Position numbers and translations under genes: made by a program. The notes under the pieces were generated by a model. It saw only the letters and a list, made by a program, of their open reading frames with translations, was not told the origin of the DNA and ran no database searches. From Capra hircus (lineage: Eukaryota > Chordata > Mammalia > Artiodactyla > Bovidae), in contig NW_017189863.1 of NCBI RefSeq assembly GCF_001704415.2, positions 124,001-188,000 on the forward strand: a stretch of DNA of 64,000 bases. The letters run 5' to 3'. This document shows, piece by piece, positions 11,791 to 23,263 of the stretch (positions are counted from its first letter, which is position 1; the number at the start of each line of letters is the position of its first letter).

Positions 11791-12880
11791 AAACATACTT
11801 AATTGATAAATGTCTTTTATCATAAGTCACTTTAAATCAGCGTGGGAAGTAATCAGAATGTACATTTTACTAATGGTAACATTAATTAGTAAAATATTCC
11901 TTAGGCACAATACCAGACATTTGAACACAAGTGTCTCTTCTCTTCAAAATCAAAAGCATAGGAAAGTATTGAGTAAAATGGTCTTCCCCCAAAGAGAAGT
12001 AGCACATTCTCTTTACTAACAGGAAAAACAAGAATGTTAATAACTGAACTATATTTAAGTTAAACTAGTTAAAACTGAACATTATATTTTCTATAAATTG
12101 ATGTTTGACTCAGGTGCTTGTTAATTTATCTTCCCTGCTTATAGAATACAGGCAAGAGCATTTGGACTTTCATAATTACAAAATGTCCTGAGAGAAAATT
12201 AATTTTGTTAGCAAATAGCAAATAATTTAGTTACTATTCTTTTCGAAATATATTTTCTTCAATGACTATACCAACATATTTTATGATTGTTCTCTCTTTC
12301 TAACATTATATAAATGGATTCATTCAAATCTTAATGGAGAAGAAGCACAGACTATTCAAAACTTGAATAATGAACATGCAGTTTTTTAAAACAATATGAA
12401 GAAGAAATATAATAAAGTTAAGATTCTGATAAAATATATAAATGCTTTTAATGAAACTTCATGATAAATGTGCCACTACATCTGCAACTGGTATTAATAT
12501 CTATTTGGTTCACATCTGGTAAGTATATAAGATAATCAAACAAACCAAAAATAAGGGGGAGAAGTTCATGCTGAACTGAAACTCTTGTAGAGCCACTAAA
12601 CAATAGTGGACAAAGCAATACTCAGGAAAAGAAAATGTCAGTGTTGCTCAATGAAAATAATTTTCTTCCAATATACATGATTTCAAGTTATGAGTCCTTC
12701 ATGAAAATATTGTTGGCGAACTAATTAAGCAAAGTAAGCACTGATGGCATAAGCAGCAGCAGAAGTTTTGCTGAGCAGATCTATTTAAACCTCAGATTAA
12801 AGATAAAACATCTGAAGAACTGATGGTAATAAAACACAATGGAAATGTTCCAGTGGAAATATGGAAATAAGATCACCTTT
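11791..12880. other. Unassigned AT-rich sequence with dispersed repeat copy 2
   Basis: Contains the second copy (12385-12545) of the dispersed repeat also seen at 1850-2012. The rest is AT-rich and not assigned to a family. No coding signal is convincing. Confidence 0.5.
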
Positions 12881-13177
12881 TAGAGTAAACTGGTGAAATT
12901 AGAGCAATGAGATACCACTACACATATATCGGAAAGGTCAAATACAAAAATCTGACAAAGCATTTACCTGCAAAGATGAGGAACAATAGGAACTCTCATT
13001 TGTTGTTAGCGGGATTACAAAATGGTAGAGTCAGTTGGGAAGCAATCTCTTACAGAGCTAAATATTGTCATACCACATGATCTAACAATTACCCTCCTAG
13101 TTAGTTAGTTCAACAAATGATTTGATAGCTAATGCCCACATAAAAACATGCACATCAATTTTATAACAGCTTAATTC

Positions 13178-13181
<4 letters not shown>

Positions 13182-13251
<70 letters not shown>
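13182..13251. repeat. Compound microsatellite (CT)n(CA)n
   Basis: About 14 CT units followed directly by about 20 CA units. Likely length-variable. Confidence 0.97.
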
Positions 13252-13252
<1 letters not shown>

Positions 13253-13263
13253 TTGCAAGCAAC

Positions 13264-13476
13264 CAGTTCAGTTCAGTTCAGTTCAGTCGCTCAGTCGTGT
13301 CCGACTCTTTGTGGTCTCATGAATTGCAGCATTCCAGGCCTCCCTATCCATCACCAAATCCCAGAGTACACTCAAGCTCATGTCCATCAAGTTGGTGATG
13401 CCATCCAGCCATCTCATCCTTTTTCGTCCCCTTCTCCCCCTGCTCCAATCCCTCCCAGAATCAGAGTCTTTTCAAA
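13264..13476 (-). mobile_element. BovB LINE, short 3' end, minus strand
   Basis: Begins with three repeats of gttca and the tcgctcagtcgtgtccgact terminus, and ends near cagaatcagagtcttttc. It sits inside an old L1 and directly follows the microsatellite. Confidence 0.88.
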
Positions 13477-13749
13477 GTGTCCTTTAATAGACATATGGAT
13501 AAACAAACAATGGTACATCAACATAATGGAATATTATTCAAGAATAAAAAGAAACAAGCTATCAAATCACAAAAAGAAATGAATGAAACCTGAGTGAATG
13601 TTATTAAGTAAAGCAAGCTAGTCTGAAATAGGTTATACACTGCATGGAGCCAATTGTACAACATTCTGGGAAAGATAAAACTGCAGAGCAGATAAAAAAT
13701 ATCAGAGGCTTTTTTCTTTTGTGTCACAATAGTTCTATTAGTCTGGATA

Positions 13750-14687
13750 CAGTATGTCAACCTTCAGCAATTCCTCTCCTACACTGACACACAAATCCGC
13801 TCAATTGGAGTCTTCATTGCCCCAGAGCTCATATACTGTAATGTTATTCTGTGCGTCTGCAGGAACCTCAACATTGGCAGGGTTGAGTTTAGCACTGGTT
13901 AGTAGTTTCAGATTCCACACCCTGGACACATATTTCACAAGGTCCATCTCAAGCAGGATTAAGGTGTCAAACATACTGTCTTTTTCTGGGGAATCCTTTT
14001 TTCTTTTTCTTTTCCAGAGAGCCAAATGAACCACCCTAACGGGCAGGAGGAGTCTGCAGATTACTCTTCCCACTCTCTCCTACCAACTTCACTGTCACAT
14101 ATATCAGCACAACGAAAAAAAGCCAGAGCAATGTACCTCAAACCAGTCTTGGGCATGCTCTGGTAGATTCTGCCAAATTCTGCCAAATTCTGCTAGAAAG
14201 TGTCCTCCACAGAGGACTTTACCCTGGAGCTCCCCTGAGCCAAGAGGAAATGGCTCCTGGTGTGCTGGTCTGCCCTGGTACCTGGAAACTGAGGACCAGG
14301 AAGGGCTGGGCCCTTGGTAATGTCATAAAGGGCCCATGTGGCCATTGTGAAAGGAGGTTTGCAGGGCCAACTGGAAGTAGGTCTTAAAGGGAAATGGGGA
14401 CATTTTCAGCGGGCAAGTGAAAAAGAGTTGGGGAGTGACAAAATGCCATCTCCTTACCAGTGTATTTTTTCTGAACCTGATGTTCTACTGGAAGGGTGGA
14501 TATGTCTTCTACTCTCATTAATCCATTTGTTGAATCCAGATGCTGGACTGAGCAGAACGGAGCCTTGGGCATGTGTCCCTGTGGAGCAGAGAGCCAAGTG
14601 AGAAAGAAAGATATTAAAGCAGAGGTCAGAAACTAGGAGCCACTTATATGTTTTGTGTGGACTACACTCTTTCTATAAATAACTGTG
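13750..14687. other. Unassigned sequence with an unplaced minus-strand open frame
   Basis: The minus strand is open at 13801-14073 (90 codons). Its last ~55 residues look protein-like, without low complexity, and end in ..ITVYELWGNEDSN before a stop. I do not recognise the protein. It could be an exon, a processed pseudogene remnant or chance. At 14165-14195 the word tctgccaaat occurs in tandem. Positions 14270-14600 are balanced in composition and carry no gene I can name. Confidence 0.35.
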
Positions 14688-14815
14688 GTCAGTCGCTAAG
14701 TTGTGTCTGAGTCCTTGAGACCCCATGGACTGTAGCTCAAAAGGCTCCTCTGTCCCTGGGATTTCCCAGGCAAGAATCCTGGAGTGGGTTGCCATTTCCT
14801 TTTCCAAGCATAGGG
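14688..14815 (-). mobile_element. Bov-A SINE fragment, minus strand
   Basis: gtcagtcgctaagttgtgtctga through tgggttgccatttccttttcc is the reverse complement of the Bov-A body. The tRNA head is missing. Confidence 0.85.
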
Positions 14816-15905
14816 GATGTTTTAGGGCAGTGAGACTATTCTGTGTCATGTTATGGTAAATACATGGGACTATATATTTGTCAAAACCCATAGAATCTTA
14901 ACAGCAAGAAAAGTGAATCAATGTATGCATATTTAAAAAAAAAAACATTTTGACATCAAGAATGGAAAGCAGAATTTGACCAAACAATCAAATTATATTA
15001 AAAATGTATGAAATCACCTCACTAAGATCCGCTGAATTAAGTAACTTTGGAAATGAATAGATTTTGCAAGACTGAAAGCAAAAGATAAAACCACTGAAAT
15101 CTAGTTGATAGTGTTTTTTCTCATAGAAGTATAGGTTAACAATCCTGATACTGTTACACATGCATACTTAAACAGTTTCATAGATGGCACATGTATATTC
15201 ATACATATATATTTCTTTGTCTGGTTAGCTGAAAGGTCTAAGAGAAATGATACTCCCAAATAATGAAAGAAATAAGCACATATCTTGGTTCCCAATATTA
15301 ATTTCCAGTAAAAGAGACCAGGCTTCTTGGAGAAACTAGTGATTGTAGGGCTCAGGGAGGAAATATAGAAGAGGAGTCTGAAGGAACTTATTCTAGCAAA
15401 AAGGAAATTCTAAAAATATAATTTTTAAAAAAAGCCCCAGAGTAATGAGATCATGTCAAAGAAGACAAGACTGAGCTTCCAATGGCCAAAACTATAACAA
15501 GATGAGCAATATAATAAATTAAGTAAGTCATCTTTTGGGATTATCCCCCAAAGTACAAAATGAATATCTATGGGTCCATAATGATATAAATAAATGATTG
15601 AATACATGTGAGACAATAGACCAATTTCTGATGCAGAAGAATTTCAGATAGTTGACATAGGTAACTTGGCTCTCAGGGAGGTGGAGTGTAACTCCCTGTT
15701 CCTGAAGAGTGAGTTACACGTAGTGACTTCCTTCCAAAAGATACAACAATATGGAGAGGAAGAAAAAGAGTAACTTGACAGTGGAATAACCTGACAAACA
15801 CTACTTCAGCCAGGTGGTAAAGATCAGCTTTAACAGTGATAAGGCTTGTTGATCGTATCACATGATTAAAAGGACATTCCACCTCTGCAGTCTTCTTCCC
15901 CCAAA
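14816..15905. other. Unassigned AT-rich sequence
   Basis: No repeat family or gene is recognised with confidence. A-rich stretches near 14933-14946 and 15421-15433 may be tails of decayed retroelements. Confidence 0.4.
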
Positions 15906-15911
15906 ATCCAT

Positions 15912-16113
15912 GAAGTGACAGTGAAAGTGAAAGTTGCTCAGTCGTGTCCAACTCTTCAAAACACCATGGACTATACTGTCCATGGAATTCTCTAGGCCAG
16001 AATACTGGAGTTGGTAGCCTTTCCCTTCTCTAAGGGATCTTCCAACCCAGGGATCAAACCCAGGTTTCCTCCATTGCAGGTGGATTCTTTACCAGCTGAG
16101 CCACAAGGGAACT
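15912..16113 (-). mobile_element. Bov-tA SINE, minus strand
   Basis: Reverse complement of a full Bov-tA. The gtgaaagtgaaagttgctca tail comes first, then the Bov-A body, then the tRNA-like head (ttctttaccagctgagccac). Confidence 0.93.
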
Positions 16114-16480
16114 TCCCCCCTAAAATCCATAGTCCCAAGCTAATAGGAAAATCATCACACAAATTCAAATTGGGAAACTTTTTATAAAATACCTGATAGT
16201 ATTCCTCAAAAATATCAAAGTCATAAAAAATAAGAGAAGTATGTGAAATTGTCACATCCAAGAACATGAAAGGCATGGCTACTACATGCAATGTGGAATC
16301 CAGGATGGGTTCCTTGCATATAAAAAGGATGTTAGGTAAAAATTAAGAAAACCTTAGCAGGAAAAATCTTAGAAATAATGTAGGCACTCTAGTTTATAAC
16401 AATATGGGTGATATTTGGGAACTTTCTGATAATAAGGAAAATATCTTTGCTTTCTTGTAAATCTAAAATCATTCCAAGGT
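16114..16480. other. Unassigned AT-rich sequence
   Basis: AT-rich, possibly continuing the old L1 that is clearer from ~16490. No gene is recognised. Confidence 0.35.
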
Positions 16481-16489
16481 TTTTTAAAG

Positions 16490-17400
16490 TTTATTTTCAA
16501 ATCATAGAGCAATAAAGGCAACATTAACATTGTTTCCTGATGACATAATTGTGTATCTGGAGACTCCAAGAGAAAAGTACTCTATACAGTTAGCCTTTCC
16601 TATCCATGTGTTTCACATTCAAGTATTCATTCAACTGTGGATTAAAAATATATATTAAAAAAAAAACTCCAGAAAGTTCCAAAAGTCAAGCTGCAAATTT
16701 AACATGTGCTGGCAACTGTTTACATATATTTTACATTGTATTAGGTTCATAAGAAATTTAGAGATGATTTAAAGTATATGGGAGGATGTGTGTAGTTTAT
16801 ATGCAAATACTAAAATGATATGCTACTTATTTAAGGGACTTGAATGTCTGTGGATTCCAGTATCTGATGTTTGGCAGGGGTGTCCTAGAACCAATCTCCC
16901 ACAGATATCCAGGGAAAGCTTTATTTTAAAGGAATTGACCTAGATGGTTGGATAAAAATAATAATATATAAAAGAGTGTTCCTAAATACTAACAAGTAAT
17001 TACGTTTATAAAGGAAGATACCATTTATAATAGCTACAAACAGATAAATATTAAGAATATATTTAAGAACAAATATGCAATACCTATTTGAAAAAAATTC
17101 TGAAATGCCACTGAAAATGCAATAAAATGGAAAGATTTCTCTTGGGGAAGATGAAAATATTTTATATAGGTATCAATTGTCCCCAAATTATTCTATAATT
17201 ACTATAAGATTTCAGCAAAAATACTGATATGTTTGGTGTGGGAAATAAGCTAATTCTGAAACATATATGGAAAAATAAACACATAATAAGAAGCAGGACA
17301 TTTCTGAAAAAGAATAATCAGCATGAAGGCTATACTTACCTTTTAAAGCATGTGGATAGCTGACAAACTTACATAGAGAAGTACTGTTATACAACTAGTA
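16490..17400 (+). mobile_element. Ancient L1 ORF2 fragment split by another old repeat
   Basis: Positions 16490-16585 (aggcaacattaacattgt, gatgacataattgtgtatct) match the L1 reverse transcriptase region around its catalytic aspartates. 16925-17400 continue ORF2 downstream. Between them, 16588-16925 is a different element (next entry). Strongly diverged. Confidence 0.65.
16588..16925. mobile_element. Old interspersed repeat of ~340 bases nested in L1
   Basis: The block cagttagcctttcctatcca to cccacagatatccagggaa has ends that look like mutual reverse complements (cctatccatgtg near one end, cagatatccaggg near the other). The middle word aaatttagagatgatttaaa is widespread in mammalian genomes. 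It may be a non-autonomous DNA transposon. I do not name the family. Confidence 0.5.
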
Positions 17401-17523
17401 CTTGTACATGGCTAGCCTTAGTTCATGAGGTAACAAGTGAAAGCAGAAATCAGCTCAACTACACACACACATACACAAACCTACAGCTTTTGTCTGAATG
17501 TGGCACCCACAAAATTTATGTTT

Positions 17524-19043
17524 TGATAATTAGGCTGTATTTAAGTGTCTGTGGAAATGAGGACCATTCCACTTTCCTCTGACAAGGTGGTCTTAGAACA
17601 ACTTGAAGAACATTTAATTCTGGGCCACCTACAAGAAAACTTCCATCTCACTTTGTTTTCTCAGTGTTCATGTAGCTTGCCTCAGTTTTCTAGTTTCCAG
17701 TTTGAAATCCCTATCTTCAGACTGTGAGAATGCACTGAATACACTTGCTCTTGCTCCTCTTGGAGCTGTCTTTTGCCATTTTGAAGACTCACACTGGTCT
17801 GCTCCATATTCCCTCAACATGCCTATATAGACCCCTCCCCAGGCAGCAAAACCCTTATGTTTTATGATGTCAGCAAGTCACTTCCCCAGGCAGTGGTGGC
17901 TGTGGCTGAGCCTTGACATCACACAGCCTCATCCTGACACCATCCTCCTCTCTCTAAATCCACACTGATATGTCACATGTCAGGGGTAGTGTGTCACCTA
18001 CAAACCTGGATTCACAGTCACAGTATTTGGGCTTTCATTCCATTCTCTCTCACCTTTCAACATTATCTAGTTTTGAATATCTTGCCTAAAATCCCTCCTT
18101 GATAATTTAGCCCTATTTAAGTGTCTGTGCAAAAGATCATTCCATTTTCCTCTTAAAAAGAGGTCTTAAAGCACCTTGAAGGCCATTTAATTCTGGGCCA
18201 CCTATCAGAAAACTTTCATCCCATCTCCTTTTCTGCATTCACCTAGCTCTCCTCAGTTTTCCATTTCCAGGCTGAAACCCCTGTTTTCAGGCTGTGAGAT
18301 TGCCCTGAATAACCTTGCCCTGGCTGCACTTGGAGATGTCTTTTGCCATTTTGAAGGCTCGCAGTGGTCTGCTCAAGAGCACCTGAGCACCCCTATATAT
18401 ACCCCTCCTCACGGGGCAACACCCTTTTTTGTTATGAAGTCAGCGAGTCATTTCATCCAGCCAATGGTGGCACTGGGTTAGGCTTGACATCACAAAGCTT
18501 CATCCTGACACCTCTAGGGGAGGATGGCGATAAATTCAGATGGTTTGGTGGGATAAAAGGGGCATTTATGCCCCTTATGAGACCATGAAACTCACCTGTG
18601 ATCTTCACCTCTCTTACTCCACACTATTTGAAAAATGGCAGGGTTAGTGTTTCTCCTATATACCTGGCTTCACAGTGACAGTATTCAGGCATTCATTCTG
18701 TTCCTTCTCACCTTTCACCATTAACTATATTTTAATATCTTGTCTAAAATCACTTCATGATAATTAGGCTGTATTGAAGTGTCTGTGGAAATGAGAATCA
18801 TTCCACTTTCCTCCTACAAGGTGGTCTGAAAGCACCTTGAAGGCCATTTAATTGTGGGCCACCTACCAGAAAACTTTCCCATTCCACCTCTTTTTCTCAG
18901 CGTTCATGTAGCTCTCCTCAGGTTTCCAGGTTCCTGTCTGAAACCCCTGTCTTCAGGCTGTGAGAATGCACTGAATACACGTGCCTTTCCTCCACGTGAA
19001 GCTGTCTTTTGCCATTTTGAGTTTTCGCAGTGGTCTGCTCCAG
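17524..19043 (+). repeat. Tandem array of ~575-700 base units with promoter-like motifs (units A, B and the first part of C)
   Basis: Unit starts are marked by tgataatt(t)agnc..tattt/gaagtgtctgtg at ~17524, ~18099 and ~18749. Each full unit holds, in order: a gtggtctgctcc word, a TATA-like box (cctatatagacccctcc at ~17822; cctatatatacccctcc at ~18393), a tatg-rich 'ttatga(t/a)gtcagc' word, a CCAAT-type word (gccaatggtgg in B), and a CRE-like ttgacatcaca. Unit B carries ~80 extra bases (18510-18600). Unit C is interrupted at ~19043. No open frame is shared between units. Confidence 0.8.
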
Positions 19044-22000
19044 GGACTGACCCTGTACCAACGGAGGATGCCTATACCACCGAGGCAGGTTTGTGCTTCG
19101 TCCGTGTGAGAATTGGTGAGGCTGACGCCCCCTACAATGGCCCTGTGACTCCGAGGAACCTATGACTCTCCTCTGTAGGGGGGGCAGGGGGTGTTGGCTT
19201 CCATGGGCCACAGAGATGCCCGCTCTCACAGGCACAGTGTGCAGCTCTTTGGAGCCAAGCTTGCGTGTGCCACTCGCCTGCCCCCTCCTCACCAGTCTCA
19301 CTCTTCCCACCCGTCTCGGTCTGCTGGGGCTGTTCCCAGCCCCCCTCATCTTGCGGAGTTTGTGGGCAATTCCTGGCCTCCCCTGGCATGTGGCTGCATC
19401 TTTCCCACCTGCTTCACATAACCATCTCCTTCCTGGGTCTTTACATCCCCTCTGTCTGCAACTGTGTCCCAATTTGCCCTTTGTAGAAGGACACAAGTCA
19501 CACTGGGTTTGGGTCACCCTAATGACCGTTATTTAGCTTGATCAACTCTGAAAAGAACCCTCCCCCCAAACAAGGTCACAATTCTGCAGTCTCGCTCACA
19601 GGTTAGGGCTCCAACATATGAATTTGTGGGGACACGTTCAGCCTGTAAAAGAACCTCCACCGTCTGGTGTTTCTCTATCAGGTCTTGTGTCACTGAGCTC
19701 ATCACTAACTGCACCTCATGGCCTTGTGAGGAGGGTGAGAAGGGGGGCCTCTCCTGACTTCACACCCCGCCCCCGCCCCACCACAGTGGGTGTGTGCAGG
19801 GGTGGGGGGTAGCACTGGGGAGGAAAGCCCTCTGAAGGGGTGGGAGCAGGGAGGGGTCGGCCTGTCCTGTGCACCACACTGTGCCCCACCCCCCGCCCTT
19901 TGGAACCTTTCAGCCTCAGTTGTCTTCACTACCTCTCCCTGCTGTGCACCCCAGGTCAGCCCACGTGGTCACCCTGGACCCCCATGGGGCGAGTGCTCTG
20001 CCTCTTGTGGCCCAGCCCAGCACCATAGACACTGCTTGCACACCAAACCCCCGAGCCGGGCACCATCCAGCGTGGCCCTACTGCCCCTGCTGGCCTCGGC
20101 GCCCCTTCTTTGCCCAGGCCCTGAGGGAGAGGAGGAGCCCTGCCTCCTGCTGGAATGTGACCCTGCATCCCATGGAACCCAGATGTGCCCATCGCCTTGC
20201 CCCAGCCAAGCCCAACCCTCACCGCTGCTTCCTCTTCTATTGCCCAGGAGCTGGAGGCTGGGGCCCTTGGGGACTCCAGTCCAGCTGTAGCCGGACCTGT
20301 CGAGGGGAGAGGGTCCCCGGAGCTGGACCTGAGCCTGTGACCAGGCCTCACCCCAGGGCCTGGGGGATTACTCAGCAAAGGGCCTCAGACCCAGGGGGCG
20401 GCCTGCCAGGGACGATGGTGGAGGTAGAGGAATATAGGTGGGAAAGCTGCAGGGGGCATTCTGGGGAGGCGAGCAGGGAGCTGGCGGGGCACGGGAGTGA
20501 CCCGCATACCTGCTACCCACCCGGGGCCCTCCCCCGTGCAGTGATCAACTGCACCCCCATCGAAGGGGCCAAGTACAGCGCCTGTGGTCCTCCCTGCCCT
20601 CGCTCCTGCGATGACCTCATGGTGAGTCTGGGCTCCTGACGGTGACGTTGCTGGATGGCAGGGTGTGGCCCCTGTGACCTGGGGCTGTCTACGGTTGGAA
20701 GGAAGGATAGGGGTCAGCGCCCAACTGGCCTGGCTCCTGCTTCTCCAGAGCAGCGGGAGTGAGCCTCATCCAGCAGCCCTTGTCGTCCTTACCACATATC
20801 CGTTTCTCGGTTGACAAGTTTTATGATAGAAACAACAGGAACACACAGGAAAATGGCTGTCCTCTTGGTGGATCATCCGAAACCCCCCACGTGGAATGCG
20901 TTGGTGTGCTGACCTTGACCCTGTGCACGCACGAGTGCGCATGTATGTGTCGGGGGCTCGCGGCCAGTCCAGGACCATGGAGAGGGGACGCAGGCCGGCA
21001 GCTTGCAGGGGTGCACGGTCCAGTGGCGCCTGCACAGTGCTGAGGAAGCGGCCCTGAGTGAAAAGATACTGGAGCAAACAGCTAGGGCGAAGGGATGGCG
21101 CTTTGAGAAGCCCTGCTCGGACCTGTCCGAGGGCGGGAGGCTCCACACGGAGGCGGGAGGAACAGGACACGGTGCCCGGTCCGGGCCTCTCACATTGAGC
21201 TCTGGCACCTTCCCAAACGCCCAGCACTCCCACCCGCTTTGTGGTCCCCAGCCCCCTTCATCCTAGGAGATCTACCTTGGTCCTCACTCAACTCTCCATG
21301 GGGCCCATCCTCTGGCGGATATGCCATACAGGGAAGCTTCTCGCAGGCTGTCTCTTCCCCACTCCCCTGGAGGAGAAACTCCAGTGAAAACTCGGAATAA
21401 ACTGTGCTTAGAAAAGACAGCTATGAACTGGAGCATCGCACTCTCCACCCCTCTGCCCCCTGCAGCCTCCTTCTTCACTTCATCGTGGCTCCCAGGCGAC
21501 CACCTTTGTCCCACAGCAGTCCCCTTGGACCCTGCTTTCCACTGACCCAGGCCCTCCCTTTCTTGTCCCCCAGCACTGCGTTTGGTGCTGCCAGCCCAGC
21601 TGTTACTGCCCCCCAGGCCAGGTGCTGAGTGCCGACTGCTGCGTCTGCATGCAGCCGGGTCACTGCAGCTGTCTGGACCTGCTGAACGGGGAGCAGCACC
21701 ATCCGGGTGCTCAGCTGGCTAGACTCGACAGCTGCAACTACTGGTGAGGGCCAGGGGTGGGGCGTGCTGGCAGGATGCCACGGGTGAGGGCAGGGCTAGT
21801 CCACTCTGTGTCTCACACACCCAAGCTCTCCCAGTCTCAGCTGACGCACGCTAGGCTCCCATAAGCCCTGAGAAAATGGGGCAGGTACCCTATCCCCTGG
21901 TCTGACAGGTGGGGCAACTGAGGCAGCCAGCTCTGGGGGTCTGGGAGACTTCAGAGAGCTGGGCTTGTGCTTTGAGAGGGCAGGGGTTGGCGGTGTGGTG

Positions 22001-22629
22001 TTTCCTCCTGCTGTCTGGCCTCCTTCAGCCGCAGACGACCTGTGGTCACTTTCCCATAGGACAGAGTCTGTAGGATACCTGAGAGTGCCTTGAGTGGGTC
22101 AGAGAGCAGAGGCTGGAGATGCTGGAGGTGCTGGAGAGTCGGGAGCAGGGACTGAGACCTCAGAGGGCAGTGAAGGTGATTGAGCTCTTCATTCACATTA
22201 GAACACTCGCTACAGAGATTTGAGCCTCAGAATTTCTTCAGTTTCTTTAGGTGGGACTTTTATGAGAAGCTTCCTTGGTCAAATTTCCTTAAATGTGCTT
22301 ATTCACCCTCACGGTTACCCTGGCCATATGGGGAAAACAAGAGAGGGAGCACAGAAGGGCATTGGTCTGGGGAAGAGGGTGAAGATGGATGGGAATGATG
22401 GCTTATGGAGAAGGGCTGTGGGCAGAGAAAGGGCTTTGTGCCAGGCAAGGACAGAGCAGGGGGTCTTAGGAGGTAGTATCAATGGGCAAGAGGACCATGA
22501 GTAGGTTCAGCTCACCTTGACTTGTTTTGGACCTCAATTGGTAGGAGGTCTTCTTTTCCTCCTGGGTATCTGGAGTAGGCTGTTCCAAAACAGCTCTAGA
22601 GCTTTGTGTCTTCCCAGTCACCTTAGTCA
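19044..22629. other. GC-rich insertion carrying an SSPO fragment
   Basis: About 3.6 kb whose composition differs sharply from the AT-rich flanks. Both ends abut the same word of the tandem unit (gtggtctgctccag at 19030-19043, and cagtggtctgctccag at 22643-22658). The block therefore splits unit C. It contains SSPO exons with introns (19955-21743), an old interspersed repeat near 19470-19650 (caacatatgaatttgtgggg), and otherwise non-repetitive sequence. Because introns are present it came by DNA duplication, not by reverse transcription. Confidence 0.7.
19955..21743 (+). pseudogene. SSPO: SCO-spondin (SSPO) gene fragment, four exons, inactivated
   Basis: SCO-spondin is a giant secreted glycoprotein of the subcommissural organ and Reissner's fibre, built of thrombospondin type 1 (TSR), TIL and other cysteine-rich modules. 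Four consecutive exon blocks are visible. (a) 19955-20162 is a TSR module (WGECSASCGP) with an open frame; the expected splice donor at 20163 reads ct where gt is expected. (b) 20248 to ~20408 is the next TSR (GGWGPWGLQSSCSRTC); it loses frame after that and has a TGA at 20330-20332 in the frame that resumes the SSPO match (ACDQASPQGLGDY). (c) 20542-20621 (INCTPIEGAKYSACGPPC) has good ag/gtgagt borders. (d) 21574-21743 is a TIL module rich in cysteine (HCVWCCQPSCYCPPGQV), open, with ag/gtgagg borders. The true gene is many tens of exons long, so this is a small piece. The match to SSPO is from memory of its module order and motifs; the inactivating lesions are seen in the sequence. Confidence 0.8.
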
Positions 22630-23262
22630 TTTTGAAGACTTCCAGTGGTCTGCTCCAGAGCCCCTGAGTACCCTTATATATACTCATCCCCAGGGGGCCA
22701 CACCGTTATGCTTTATGAGGTCAGCAAGTCACTTCCTCTGCCAATAGTGGCCCTGGGTGAGCCTTGATATCACAAAGCCCCATCCTGACACCTCTATGGG
22801 AGGGTAGAGCCACTCCAATAATTTTGTGGGAGAAAGGAGGCATTTTTAATGCCCTTAAGAGCCCTTCAAACTCTCCTGCTGTCCTCATCTCTCTAAATCA
22901 ACTCTGATGGGTCACATTGCAGGGATAGTGTGTCTCCTCCAAACCTTGCCTCGCATTTCAGCATTTCATTCTGTTCTCTCTCACCTTTCACCATTAACTA
23001 GTTTTTAATATCTTGTCTAAAATCACTTCATGATAATTAGGCTGTATTGAAGTGTCTGTGGAAATGAGAATCATTCCACTTTCTTCCTACAAGGTGGTCT
23101 GAAAGCACCTTGAAGACCATTTAATTGTGGGCCACCTACCAGGAAACTTTCCCATCCCACCACCTTTTCTCAGTGTTCATGTAGCTCTTCTCAGTTTTCT
23201 AGTTTCCAGTCTGAAACCCCTGTCTTCAAGCTGTGAGACTGCACTTGCCCTTGCTCTGCTTA
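22630..23262 (+). repeat. Continuation of the promoter-like tandem array (rest of unit C and part of unit D)
   Basis: Resumes at attttgaagacttccagtgg and runs through the TATA-like cttatatatactcatcc (~22673), a CCAAT-type word (gccaatagtgg, ~22740) and ttgatatcacaaag. Unit D begins at ~23028 (tgataattaggctgtattga), closely matching unit C at 18749, and is cut at ~23262 by a SINE. Confidence 0.8.
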
Positions 23263-23263
23263 G

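Larger units (their letters stand above)
12885..13700 (+). mobile_element. Ancient L1 ORF2 C-terminal fragment, interrupted
   Basis: Plus-strand words such as gcaatgagataccactacac and ggaatattattcaagaataaaaag correspond to the C-terminal ORF2 region of old mammalian L1 elements. The fragment is interrupted by a CT/CA simple repeat (13182-13251) and a BovB end (13264-13476). It resumes at ~13478 (tgtcctttaatagacatatg). Highly diverged. Confidence 0.75.

Noticed and set aside
18918..19517. 199-codon minus-strand frame across the array edge and GC-rich block
   Set aside because: Crosses the junction of two unrelated sequences; arginine/glycine-rich from GC content; no similarity recognised.
19869..20639. 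256-codon plus-strand frame
   Set aside because: Runs through SSPO introns and exons in mixed frames. Only the TSR piece GGWGPWGLQSSCS is meaningful; the rest is intron.
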